From positions 75,875 through 89,029 of the forward strand of contig MU631825.1 in the NCBI GenBank assembly GCA_026770615.1: a stretch of DNA of 13,155 bases, written 5' to 3'. Below, piece by piece: positions 6,872-13,155 of the stretch; the first letter of the stretch is position 1, and each line of letters begins with the position of its first letter. Under the pieces are notes generated by a model that saw only the letters and a list, made by a program, of their open reading frames with translations, made no database searches and was not told the origin of the DNA. Source of the stretch: Pavlovales sp. CCMP2436. Lineage: Eukaryota; Haptophyta; Pavlovophyceae; Pavlovales. A program made the translations under genes and the position numbers.

Positions 6872-7762
6872 TTGTACATAACAAGTATTTCTATAATAAT
6901 CCAACGCGATAATATAAACGGGTCTGGGTCGTAATGGGGCTTGGAAACCTTAGGGCCTGAGTTACGCATGGCGTCAGCCGCGCACGCAGCGTCAGCTGCG
7001 CGCAGCTCTCCATCCTTGCGAGACGGTCTCTTCGCGTCGGCCCTGCGGCGTGCCGCTCGCAGCGGCCGTAGCTGCCGCGGGCGATCATTCCTGTCGCCTC
7101 GTCCGGCCCCGAGAGCTCGCTGCGCTCGCCACTCCGTGCCTTCCCTCTCCGCGCAATCCAACGCTTCCGCCATCGCCCACCAAGCCCTACGCCGCTGCCG
7201 CAAACCCGCGACCGTTCTCTGCGGCAGTGGGCACGGCGAAGGCGCGCATCCTAAGTATTCTACGCCTGCAACCCAAGTAAAAATACTTGGGTTTCCCTTC
7301 CAAAATACTCAGGCAACAATCTTCTCCCCTCAATAATCCTCTTCATAACCGAATAAATTTCTTTCTTTTCTCAACAAACTATTATTAGACCTGTTGGTGG
7401 TGTGTGCGAGCTTGGGTTCCTCAAAAGTGAGTAGGGATGTCGCTGTGTATGGCTCGGATTTGAATGTGTTCTGTGCACCTACCATTCTAGTTGAGCGTGG
7501 TTATGGCGTGTGCTGGCTGTTTGCGTGGTTTTCCTCCTAGCATGCGTGTGGTTCCGCCGGTTATTGGTGCTTCTTGTGTCCATAGGCAGCCTCCTGTGGT
7601 TGGCAGTGAGGCTTCTATCTGTGGGCTTTGGTGTGCCGTTGGTGGGTGTCTAGGGTGGGCCTGTGCAGTAGAGTTTCAGGGTTCGGTGGACTTTCTTCCC
7701 GTCAACGTGGTGTGTGGCAACTACTACGTTGACGCGGAGGATGGTGGCTATGCTAGAGTATA
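6872..7762. other. Gene-poor interval with a GC-rich patch
   Basis: No supported gene. A GC-rich patch at about 6960-7250 stands out from AT-richer flanks and carries an open frame from an ATG at 6968 to 7336 (122 aa), Ala/Arg/Ser-rich and unlike any family I know. It also runs through a hairpin and AT-rich DNA, so it is probably not a real gene or is an exon remnant. Positions 7380-7760 are G/T-rich on this strand; the minus strand there has a short open stretch rich in Pro, Thr and Gln, similar in flavour to the decayed element at 9961-12215. Confidence 0.5.
7254..7309. repeat. Nested hairpin
   Basis: AACCCAAGTA (7270-7279), loop AAAA, then TACTTGGGTT (7284-7293) form a perfect 10-bp stem. 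Outside it AGTATT (7254-7259) pairs with AATACT (7304-7309). It may be a remnant of a small foldback element. Confidence 0.75.
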
Positions 7763-8371
7763 TATTTCGGACAAGGAGTCAAGCTGGCGGCTATGGCTCA
7801 GGTCATCCCCCCCTAGCACACGACCATTCATAGCGATTTCCCGAAGCCAGTCACGAAAGCTGGCCAGTTAATTTTTAAATATATACACCTGCAGTAGATT
7901 CGTATCTCACATTTCAAAAAGTGACGTCACCAATAAGTAGCTTACCTCTTAAAATTACATACAAACAATTCACTTTAAAAAATTACATACGGAAAACTCA
8001 CATTTAAAACAGTTTAAAGGGGGCTGGTGAACGATTTCAGCATGGCGGATCACCTTTTCAAAAAAGATAACCTTGTTAGTATCTAAATTACTACCCAACG
8101 CGCACGAATTCACAAATTTCTAAAAAATGTGCAAAATAGAGCTCGCCGAGACGAATCCAGGGAGCCTAGAGCGAGCTCTGGCTTTGAGCATGGAGGCTCG
8201 CAATGCTATGGATGGTCGTCCACCACTTGCGCGCTGGGGGGGGGGTGACGGAAGTCAGAGCCTGGCGTCTGACTGCTCTGAATGGTGTGCTGGTCTGAGC
8301 GCTGTGTCGCCCATTGCCTGCTGCGTGCCTTAGTCGGCTGCGCTGGCTTTGGCGCCACTGCGCGTGCCGAT
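7763..8371 (+). mobile_element. E5 short repeat, copy 2 (split by E1)
   Basis: The left part is about 7763-7789 (ATTTCGGACAAGGAGTCAAG-CTGGCG). The right part is 8262-8371 (CTGGCGTCTGACTGCTCTGA ... GCCTTAGTCGGCTGCGCTGG ... GCGTGCCGA). Joined across the E1 insertion these match E5 copies at 435-549 and 10606-10837. Similarity to the third copy stops near 8371. Confidence 0.75.
7790..8261 (-). mobile_element. E1 MITE, copy 2, inverted (472 bp, 6-bp TSD CTGGCG)
   Basis: Inverted relative to copy 1 at 904-1392 and similar over its whole length, including the AT-rich middle and the GAGCTCGCCGAGACGAATCC block. Its ends are GCTATGGCTCAGGTCATCCC and, on the other strand, GCTCTGACTTCCGTCACCCC. CTGGCG flanks it at 7784-7789 and 8262-8267, and the flanks join into a continuous E5 sequence. 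Confidence 0.9.
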
Positions 8372-8465
8372 ATGTATCATGTTGATATTCTTCCTGTGAT
8401 TGTCCGTCTCCTATGAAGATCCTGCGAACCTAGGGCTGGTGAACAGATTTGCTAATCTATCTTGT

Positions 8466-8709
8466 GATCCAAATCGGGATGAAAGAAAACAAATTGCAAA
8501 TCAGACGGCGGGGGGGTTGTGAAATAATCTAGTTTGTGATCCAGATCGGGATTTTGCATTTTTAAACTGGTTTTCTTTTTTTACATATTGCTTTTGTTTG
8601 GTTTTGTTAAAAAATCCAATTTTGATCTAAATCGGGATACAAAAGAGAGGCTGCAAATCGGACGGCGGGTTGGATTGTGGAAAATCTTGTTTGTGATCCA
8701 AATCGGGAT
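8466..8709 (+). repeat. Paired 15-bp motif repeats (GATCCAAATCGGGAT)
   Basis: Four near-identical 15-mers at 8466-8480, 8538-8552, 8624-8638 and 8695-8709. They form two pairs with 72- and 71-base spacing, and each pair encloses TGCAAATC-GACGGCGGG. So an approximately 87-base unit is duplicated, about 158 bases apart. No coding frame is convincing. Confidence 0.85.
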
Positions 8710-9104
8710 TTTGCAAACTAGTTTGGTACTTTTAATATAGGCCTTTTAGAAATCATATTTTTCTATACAATGTCTACGCTTCGCCGAAAACAACAACGAA
8801 ATGTGGCCAGTAATTTATATAATATGCATCTAATGGCATGCCCGTACGCCTTCGGGCTGCAAGTCGGAGGACGTAAAAAGAACTATTCTACACGATTTAA
8901 AAAAAAAAATCGTATATAACTAGGCTTACCGAGCGTTAGTTCGTGTGGGCTTACTGGGCATGCCGGGTGGGACCGTGCGGGCATGCCGGTCGATATATGC
9001 GGAGCTATCGTACATTATAACCCATCTGCAGATCAGCTCTAGCCAGGCCTGCGGCTAGGCCTCCGCTCTTCCAATCACCAAGTACTTAGTTACTGTGTAA
9101 GTTT
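8710..9104. other. Non-coding interval, nothing assignable
   Basis: AT-rich with no plausible gene. Small structures only: an A/T hairpin ACGATTT-(A)n-AAATCGT near 8907-8926, and GGGCATGCCGG twice (8956 and 8979) with a partial inverted match GGCATGCCCG at 8836. None reaches the standard for a named element. Confidence 0.5.
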
Positions 9105-9107
9105 CTA

Positions 9108-9273
9108 CAGGGGATCGCGGGCAATAAGAAACCGTCGTGTTAAGCGACTGAGCCTCGTTTTTAGCCCTTCAATAGTAATTTTAACCAAAATTTAACCTTT
9201 GTTTCTAGGTAATTTGCTAAGAAACTCAGCCTCAGCCTCAAAATCCACCGTTCTTATTGCCCGCGATCCCCTG
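9108..9273 (+). mobile_element. E2 MITE, copy 2 (intact, 166 bp)
   Basis: TA|CAGGGGATCGCGGGCAATAA on the left and the perfect reverse complement ending CCCCTG|TA on the right. The inverted repeats are 23 bp and perfect. Internally GACTGAGCCTC and ACTCAGCCTCAGCCTC continue partial symmetry. It lacks E1, so it shows the pre-insertion state of the copy at 803-1469 (AACCTTTGTTT here against AACCATTG...CCATTGTTT there). Confidence 0.9.
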
Positions 9274-9304
9274 TAGTAATACGTACGTCCCCGAGAGGAT
9301 CTCA

Positions 9305-9338
9305 CTGGATTTAAGTGTTGAAAAACACTCAGATCCAG
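9305..9338. repeat. Short hairpin with GAAA loop
   Basis: CTGGAT-TTA-AGTGTT-GAAA-AACACT-CAG-ATCCAG: two perfect 6-bp stems with a 3x3 internal loop and a GNRA-type loop. Its function is unknown. Confidence 0.6.
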
Positions 9339-9960
9339 GGATCCACCCCGAGCACACAGATATACTGTCCCCACCGCTGATCAGTTCAGACACACGACGA
9401 TCGACGACTGACGACTCTCGACTGGCGCGCTGACCTCCACTGCTCTCCCTCGCGTCGTCTGAAAATGCAGCACCGCCTGCGACCGCGGCACACCTGCGCA
9501 AAACATTACCTCTTCACTAGCCTGGATCACATATATTGCGATTCTTGCCCCGAGGGACAGAAATCGCAAATATACGCGGCTTGTCTGCTGGCCCAGTCTA
9601 TCCCACCCCTTGTCGGGGGTGGGCCTCGGGCGCAAGGCTTTGGGATGCGGGAAATCGCGGGCTTGCTGGCTCCTGATTGTGTTTTGGCAACTTTGAGTTT
9701 GCTGGCTCATATTTGGTTTTGGGTTTCTTGCCGTCCGAGTGGTGTGTCAGCGTGGTTGACAGGATGGTCTCAAAAGCCCGTTTGGTAGGTGAACGCATTG
9801 TGCGTGGGTGATTTTCGCGTATGGATATGACGGGCTTGTCCGAGATAAATGCGTGCTTGTTTGACGGGCCTGCTGCGGATTCGTGGTGTATTGTGGGACT
9901 AGATGGTCCTGTTTTGGGTTCCTGATGTATGGTGGGACTGGCTGCTTCTGGTAGTGCTGA
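9339..9960. other. Non-coding interval beside the decayed element
   Basis: No supported gene. A short plus-strand frame (9465-9788, 107 aa) has no recognisable features. The minus strand at 9598-9798 encodes a short Lys/Pro/Gln-rich stretch resembling the low-complexity tail of the element to its right, so this may be the eroded distal end of that element. Confidence 0.4.
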
Positions 9961-10372
9961 GGGTATGGCTCGAGACGGTCTCTTCTAGATGCGCTTTGGG
10001 GGTATGACTCGAAGCGATCTCTTCTGGATTTGTTTCTTCACGATTGGTATGCGTAAGCGTGGCTGTCCTCGGCTGGACCTGAGGGTGGGCTCAGGCTGCA
10101 AGGGGGTATGGTCGGGTCTGCACCTGGGATTGAGGCTTCGTCTGGTAGTGCTGAGGTTGTGACTCGGGACAAGCTCTTCTGGATGCGCTTTGAGGGTATG
10201 ACTCGAGGCGGTCTCTTCTGTATGCGCTTTGGGGGTATGACTCGAAGCGATCTCTTCTGGATTTGTTTTTTTTTTCCCGATTGGTATGCGTAAGCGTGGC
10301 TGGCCTCGGCTGGACCTGAGGGTGGGCTCAGTCTACATGGAGGGTATGGTCGGGTCTGCACCTGGGAGTGAG
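9961..10372 (-). repeat. 233-bp direct duplication with an internal 39-bp (13-aa) repeat
   Basis: GGGTATG-CTCGAG-CGGTCTC at 9961 recurs at 10194 with a 233-base period. Similarity continues through GATTGGTATGCGTAAGCGTG and GGGTATGGTCGGGTCTGCAC. Inside is a shorter unit of about 39 bases. Read on the minus strand it gives tandem 13-residue repeats of the pattern K-R-I-Q-K-x-x-x-R-V-I-P-x. Stops and a frame break make the present form non-coding. Confidence 0.75.
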
Positions 10373-10450
10373 TCTTCGTTATTCGGAGGTTGATTGCGGG
10401 TCAAGCGTATTCGTTTGGCAGGATTTGTCTGTGTGCTGGTGTCCTTTGGG

Positions 10451-10605
10451 GGTATGGGCTCATACTGCATAGGTGGTATGGCCGCTGGTGCTTCGTTTTG
10501 AGCGATACTGTCTGTTGGGGGTATGGGCTCATTCTGCATAGGAGGTAAGGCTGATGGTTCCTTGTTTTGAGCAATGCTGTCCGTTGGGGGTATGGGCTCG
10601 TATTG
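10451..10605 (-). repeat. 69-bp tandem repeat encoding a 23-aa Pro-rich unit
   Basis: GGTATGGGCTC recurs at 10451, 10520 and 10589 with an exact 69-base period. On the minus strand the unit reads EPIPPTDSIAQN followed by a P-x-A-x-PPMQ segment, 23 residues. A further partial unit (NTAPAAIPPI) lies at 10838-10870 beyond the E5 insertion. The period is a multiple of three, which suggests the array grew while translated. Confidence 0.8.
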
Positions 10606-10837
10606 AGCGCACTGGCCCCGATCGCTGCCCAGCGTGAGAACACGACAAACAGCACCCAGCAGATCATCTCCCTAAACGCCCTTGCCCGGGCACACTACCG
10701 GAGATCCATCGGCACGCGCGGTGGCGCCCAAGCCAGCGCAGCCGACTAAGGCACGCAGCAGGCAATGGGCGACGCAGCGCTCAGACCAGCACAACATTCA
10801 GAACAGTCAGACGCCAGCTTGAATCCCTATCATAAAT
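10606..10837 (-). mobile_element. E5 repeat, copy 3 (about 232 bp, inserted in the 69-bp array)
   Basis: Reverse-complemented it starts ATTTATGATAGGGATTCAAG like copy 1, and continues past where copies 1 and 2 stop. It splits one 69-bp unit: GGGCTCGTATTG lies on the left and GTATAGGTGGTATGGCC on the right, against GGGCTCATACTGCATAGGTG in an uninterrupted unit. No clear long target duplication is seen. The extra distal part (10606-10720) has a short plus-strand open frame of unknown meaning. Confidence 0.75.
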
Positions 10838-12215
10838 GTATAGGTGGTATGGCCGCTGGTGCTGTGTTTTGATTCAGTTTCTTTGTTGCCCGCTCGGCTG
10901 TCTGGGCAGCCCACATGGCTACCTTAAACTTATACGCGTCGTATATAGATATATTGTCCTTTGTTGACGCCGCTGATGCTTCGATTGCCGATTCGCGTGA
11001 TTTGTGCTTGCTGAGGCTCTGGCGTAGAAGAGTGTAGTGTAAGTCGCCGGGCTTGGGTGCGTCACCGGTGTCGGCGTCTTTTTTTCTGAGCTCTTCTTTG
11101 ACACTTAATCCTACCCTTCCGGTGAAGTAGTCCGGTCGAGATATCATGTGTGTCGCTATTGATTTTGATTTTGCGGGTCCCAGACGCGGGGCCAGTTCTT
11201 TGCAGAGAGAGCGGTGGAGGTCGTGGCTGTTCTTCTCCGTTGACGAGCACTCGTGGTATAAGTGATGCTTTGTGTCTTGTGAGTTGAGTGCTTTGCATAG
11301 AGGGCAGGTGAGGCCCATTGTTTCGGACTTTCCGTCAATGGTAATTGTAGTGTTGGCCATCGCCGGAATTCCGTTGCCCACTCGGAATTGTAGCGGTAGG
11401 ATCCAAGTACCAATCTGGCCATGTGTTTGGTGTACTTTTCCGTTGGTTGCTGTTGGCCCCTAACTCGTGGGAGGCGCAGAGCCGTCGTGGTCTTCTTGTC
11501 CACATAGTTTCTACATTGGCCATTCTACCTATGCCCGAGGCATATTTGACGGGGCCTCTCTTCTCTAGGCGATTCCTCGCAACTCTGTCTATCAGCGCAT
11601 GGCGTGCTGCTCGTTGGTCGGATGTGATGATGTCTTCTGTCGCACTGGCCGCTATTGCCCAGCACTGGGCCGTGAGCGTGTTTTTTGTGAGCTGTACTGT
11701 GGTGGTTCTCTGTGTACTGCTACTGCCTTTAAGCCCTAGTCGCTCAATACGTTCTGCACGAGCTTTATGACAGCCAGGGGTTGGAGGTGGGGAGGCAAAA
11801 CAAGCCTGGTTGCGCCAGTTGTCGCCTCGTGTGTCCAGAGATGAAGAGCCGGGTCACTTTCTTTAGCGCCTCTGCTGTCACTATTCTAGCTCTCGAGGCG
11901 TCATCGTGACGTACCGCTCCCGGGGTATTTAGAATTCTGGCTACTTCATTATCCGATTTGGTCTGAGCCACAGTGTGAGTCGCATTCCTGTAGCGTCCCT
12001 GCGCCTCGTCACGGTGTTTGAGGCTGAGTAGGCGGTAGAAGTGAGGGTTTGCATCATAGCTCGTGGGATCCCTTAACCCGTGTGGTAGGGGGTTGCGGTC
12101 TAGGTGCCATATGTGCCAGTCTAGGCGTTTTACGCCTGTGTCATGGTCCCATCCGATGAATAGCTTCTTATATATACCCCTAAACAGATCATGTCCATGC
12201 TTGTGCGAGTACTTA
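10838..12215 (-). pseudogene. Decayed minus-strand coding sequence, possibly the C-terminal part of a non-LTR retrotransposon
   Basis: Four open stretches in shifting frames can be followed on the minus strand: about 12215-11767, 11775-11500, 11505-11360 and 11381-10830. The first contains LFRGIYKKLFIGWDHDTGVK and HFYRLLSLKHRDEAQGRYRN. The last contains MARLVLGSYRYNS just before the frame break, then TCPLCKALNSQDTKHHLYHEC. The CxxC...HxxxxC arrangement after a basic region resembles the zinc-knuckle tail downstream of the RT/RNase H region in many LINE-like elements. The sequence then runs into Pro-rich repeats. No RT catalytic motif is present in the window, which would fit a 5'-truncated insertion, but a decayed host gene cannot be excluded. 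The distal end lies about 50 bases from the petJ stop. Confidence 0.45.
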
Positions 12216-12247
12216 GTAGCTCAGTTAATTTGCTGGCGACCGAGCGG

Positions 12248-12259
12248 CCCCAGCTGGGG
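12248..12259. repeat. 12-bp palindrome beyond the petJ stop
   Basis: CCCCAGCTGGGG is a perfect palindrome 6 bases past the petJ stop codon, in the 3' untranslated region. Its role is unknown. Confidence 0.5.
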
Positions 12260-12265
12260 TAGGCC

Positions 12266-12682
12266 TCACTTAGCCCAGCCCGTGGCCGCCTGCGCGAGCA
12301 CATACGCTGCCACGTCGCCGAGCTGCGCGTCGTCGAAGCGCGCGAACGGAGGCGCCGTGGGGCCAAAGGCCGGCATCATGCCCTTGCCCTTACTGAGCAA
12401 GCCAACCATCCCCTCAATCTGGGCGTAGCCGTTCCGCTCGAGGTCTTTGGACGAGAGGGAACCCCCTCCGGCCCACCCCGCGCCGCCCGCGTGGCAGGCC
12501 GCGCACTTCTGCGTGAAGAGCATTTGCCCGTTCGCGAGGTCAACCGCGCCCGCCGCGTGCGCGAGGCCGGCCGAGACGACCGCCACGTGCGCGCCCACGA
12601 AGCGGCGCTGGGCCGCGCCCACGAAGCGGCGCTGGGCCGACGACACGCCAAGTGCGAGCGTGAGCGCGAGGCCGAGGTGCAT
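12266..12682 (-). CDS. petJ: Cytochrome c6, plastid (thylakoid lumen) precursor, 138 aa
   Basis: Soluble c-type cytochrome that carries electrons from the cytochrome b6f complex to photosystem I in the thylakoid lumen, replacing plastocyanin. The mature part begins near VDLANGQMLF (47-56). It has the haem-binding CAACH (60-64), the family segment LERNGYAQIEGM, the axial Met103 in KGMMPAF, and a C-terminal DVAAYVLAQAATGW. The N-terminus has a hydrophobic signal-peptide-like start (MHLGLALTLALGVSSA), an Arg-rich stretch holding an exact 8-residue tandem repeat (AQRRFVGA twice), and a second hydrophobic Ala-rich segment ending AHAAGA, as expected for three-step delivery to the lumen of a complex plastid. 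The ATG at 12682 is preferred over the in-frame start 63 bases upstream because it begins the signal peptide. Intronless. An 8-residue Pro-rich insertion (PTAPPFAR) follows the Met ligand. Confidence 0.95.
   Translation of the reverse strand: MHLGLALTLALGVSSAQRRFVGAAQRRFVGAHVAVVSAGLAHAAGAVDLANGQMLFTQKCAACHAGGAGWAGGGSLSSKDLERNGYAQIEGMVGLLSKGKGMMPAFGPTAPPFARFDDAQLGDVAAYVLAQAATGWAK
12591..12638 (-). repeat. Perfect 24-bp tandem duplication within petJ presequence
   Basis: GCGCCCACGAAGCGGCGCTG-GGCC occurs twice head to tail (12591-12614 and 12615-12638), encoding AQRRFVGA twice. It preserves the frame. Confidence 0.95.
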
Positions 12683-12762
12683 CTCGGAGTGAGGCGGGCG
12701 TGGTCGTGAGCGACTGAGCGTGAGGCTTCGGGTCGGGGTCGTCACTTGGCTTCTTCGAGAAG
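12683..12762. promoter_or_regulatory. 80-bp divergent intergenic region (possible bidirectional promoter)
   Basis: Only 80 bases separate the start codons of petJ (minus) and the gene at 12763 (plus). There is no TATA box. GAGCG-type short repeats occur (GTGAGCGACTGAGCGTGAGG). Either the untranslated leaders are very short or the transcription units overlap. Confidence 0.55.
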
Positions 12763-13074
12763 ATGCGCACCCTCCTCATCGCGCTTGCAGCCTGCACTGC
12801 GGCCTCGTGCGCGCACCGCGGCCCCGTGCGCGCACGGTCCGCAGTGCGCCGTGCGCTGCCCCTCGCCGCCACCGCCTCGCCCTTCGATGCGGTTGCGGTC
12901 GGCCGTCCGTCCGAGCTGCTGCAGATGCTTGGCGACCTCAAGAGCGCGGGCGTCGCGCCAAACTTTGACTCGCTTCGGCTGGCCCCGCGGCTAGTCGCGC
13001 AGCAGGAGCTCACGCGCGTCACTCGCATGGAACCGGAGCTGCTCCTTGGCGGCAAGCCGCTCGACTACACAAAG
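12763..13074 (+). CDS. First exon of an unrecognised signal-peptide-bearing protein (partial, continues past window)
   Basis: I do not recognise this gene. The exon encodes 104 residues from an ATG in good context (AAGATGC). Residues 1-17 (MRTLLIALAACTAASCA) look like a signal peptide. Residues 18-40 are Arg/Ala-rich (VRARSAVRRALPLAATASPF), so secretion or a bipartite plastid presequence is possible. The rest contains PSELLQMLGDLKSAGVAPNF, which faintly resembles a single pentatricopeptide (PPR) unit, then LAPRLVAQQELTRVTRMEPE. One weak unit is not enough to call a PPR protein. The exon ends at codon 104 with AAG|GTGAGA, a strong phase-0 donor; reading through gives a stop six codons later. 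It is divergent from petJ and only 80 bp away, so co-regulation is possible. Confidence 0.7.
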
Positions 13075-13155
13075 GTGAGACGTTTCCCGCACTGACCTTC
13101 GCAAGCAATCGCTCACCCGATCGGAGCTAGGGCAGCCTGGGAAGGGGTGGGTGGG
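13075..13155 (+). other. Start of intron 1 of the 12763 gene
   Basis: Begins GTGAGA after AAG. No acceptor is evident before the window ends. Confidence 0.6.

Noticed and set aside
7503..7871. Plus-strand open frame of about 120 codons
   Set aside because: Its 3' third runs into the E5 and E1 repeats, and the rest has no family features.
8440..8710. CRISPR-like array
   Set aside because: Repeats are imperfect, spacers are themselves related, and the context is eukaryotic nuclear DNA.
8930..9060. Possible tRNA or small RNA gene in a locally structured GC stretch
   Set aside because: No cloverleaf or internal promoter boxes could be fitted.
9465..9788. 107-codon plus-strand open frame
   Set aside because: No signal, domain or compositional support; the opposite strand looks more like decayed coding sequence.
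10776..10827. tRNA-derived SINE promoter in E5 (A-box-like GCGCTCAGACC, B-box-like GCTTGAATCCC)
   Set aside because: The boxes are degenerate, no cloverleaf stem pairs well, and they would lie at the 3' end of the element rather than the 5' end.

Overview
The window looks like nuclear DNA from a photosynthetic eukaryote. It has spliceosomal introns (GT...AG with a CTAAC branch site), a nucleus-encoded cytochrome c6 with a multi-part targeting presequence, a complete telomerase reverse transcriptase (TERT), and several families of short transposons with target-site duplications. The very GC-rich exons, the single-exon cytochrome c6 with a red-lineage-like C-terminus (...GW) and a signal-peptide-like leader suggest an alga with a secondary red plastid. 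A haptophyte is my best guess, but the sequence alone does not prove it.

Layout. Positions 1-1944 form an accessory zone. A roughly 540-bp sequence is present twice (about 28-563 and 688-1944), and the copies have been hit by different insertions. Copy 1 carries a 115-bp repeat (family E5). Copy 2 carries a TA-flanked MITE (E2), itself interrupted by a 489-bp MITE with 6-bp target duplications (E1), plus a 204-bp insertion (E6). A 41-44-bp motif from this repeat recurs a third time about 200 bp upstream of TERT. TERT occupies 2291-6326 on the + strand as two exons (2291-4433 and 4546-6326, intron 112 bp), encoding 1307 aa with TEN, RNA-binding, reverse transcriptase and C-terminal domains. 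A 453-bp MITE (E4) holding a long foldback hairpin begins 92 bp after the TERT stop.

Positions 6872-9960 contain no gene I can support. They hold a GC-rich patch, second copies of E1 (inside a second E5) and E2, a paired 15-bp motif repeat, and small hairpins. Positions 9961-12215 look like a decayed minus-strand coding sequence, perhaps the C-terminal part of a non-LTR retrotransposon: a zinc-knuckle-like segment followed by proline-rich repeats, split by a third E5 copy.

Positions 12266-13155 return to GC-rich single-copy genes: cytochrome c6 (petJ, minus strand), and 80 bp away the divergent first exon of an unrecognised secreted or organelle-targeted protein, which runs off the window. 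The two genes may share a compact bidirectional promoter. TERT and cytochrome c6 have no evident functional link.

The most notable things are the divergent algal TERT (expanded insertion between motifs A and B', Ala in the motif B' GxxQGS, Phe at the steric-gate position) and an insertion history that can be read almost entirely from empty and filled sites inside this one window.
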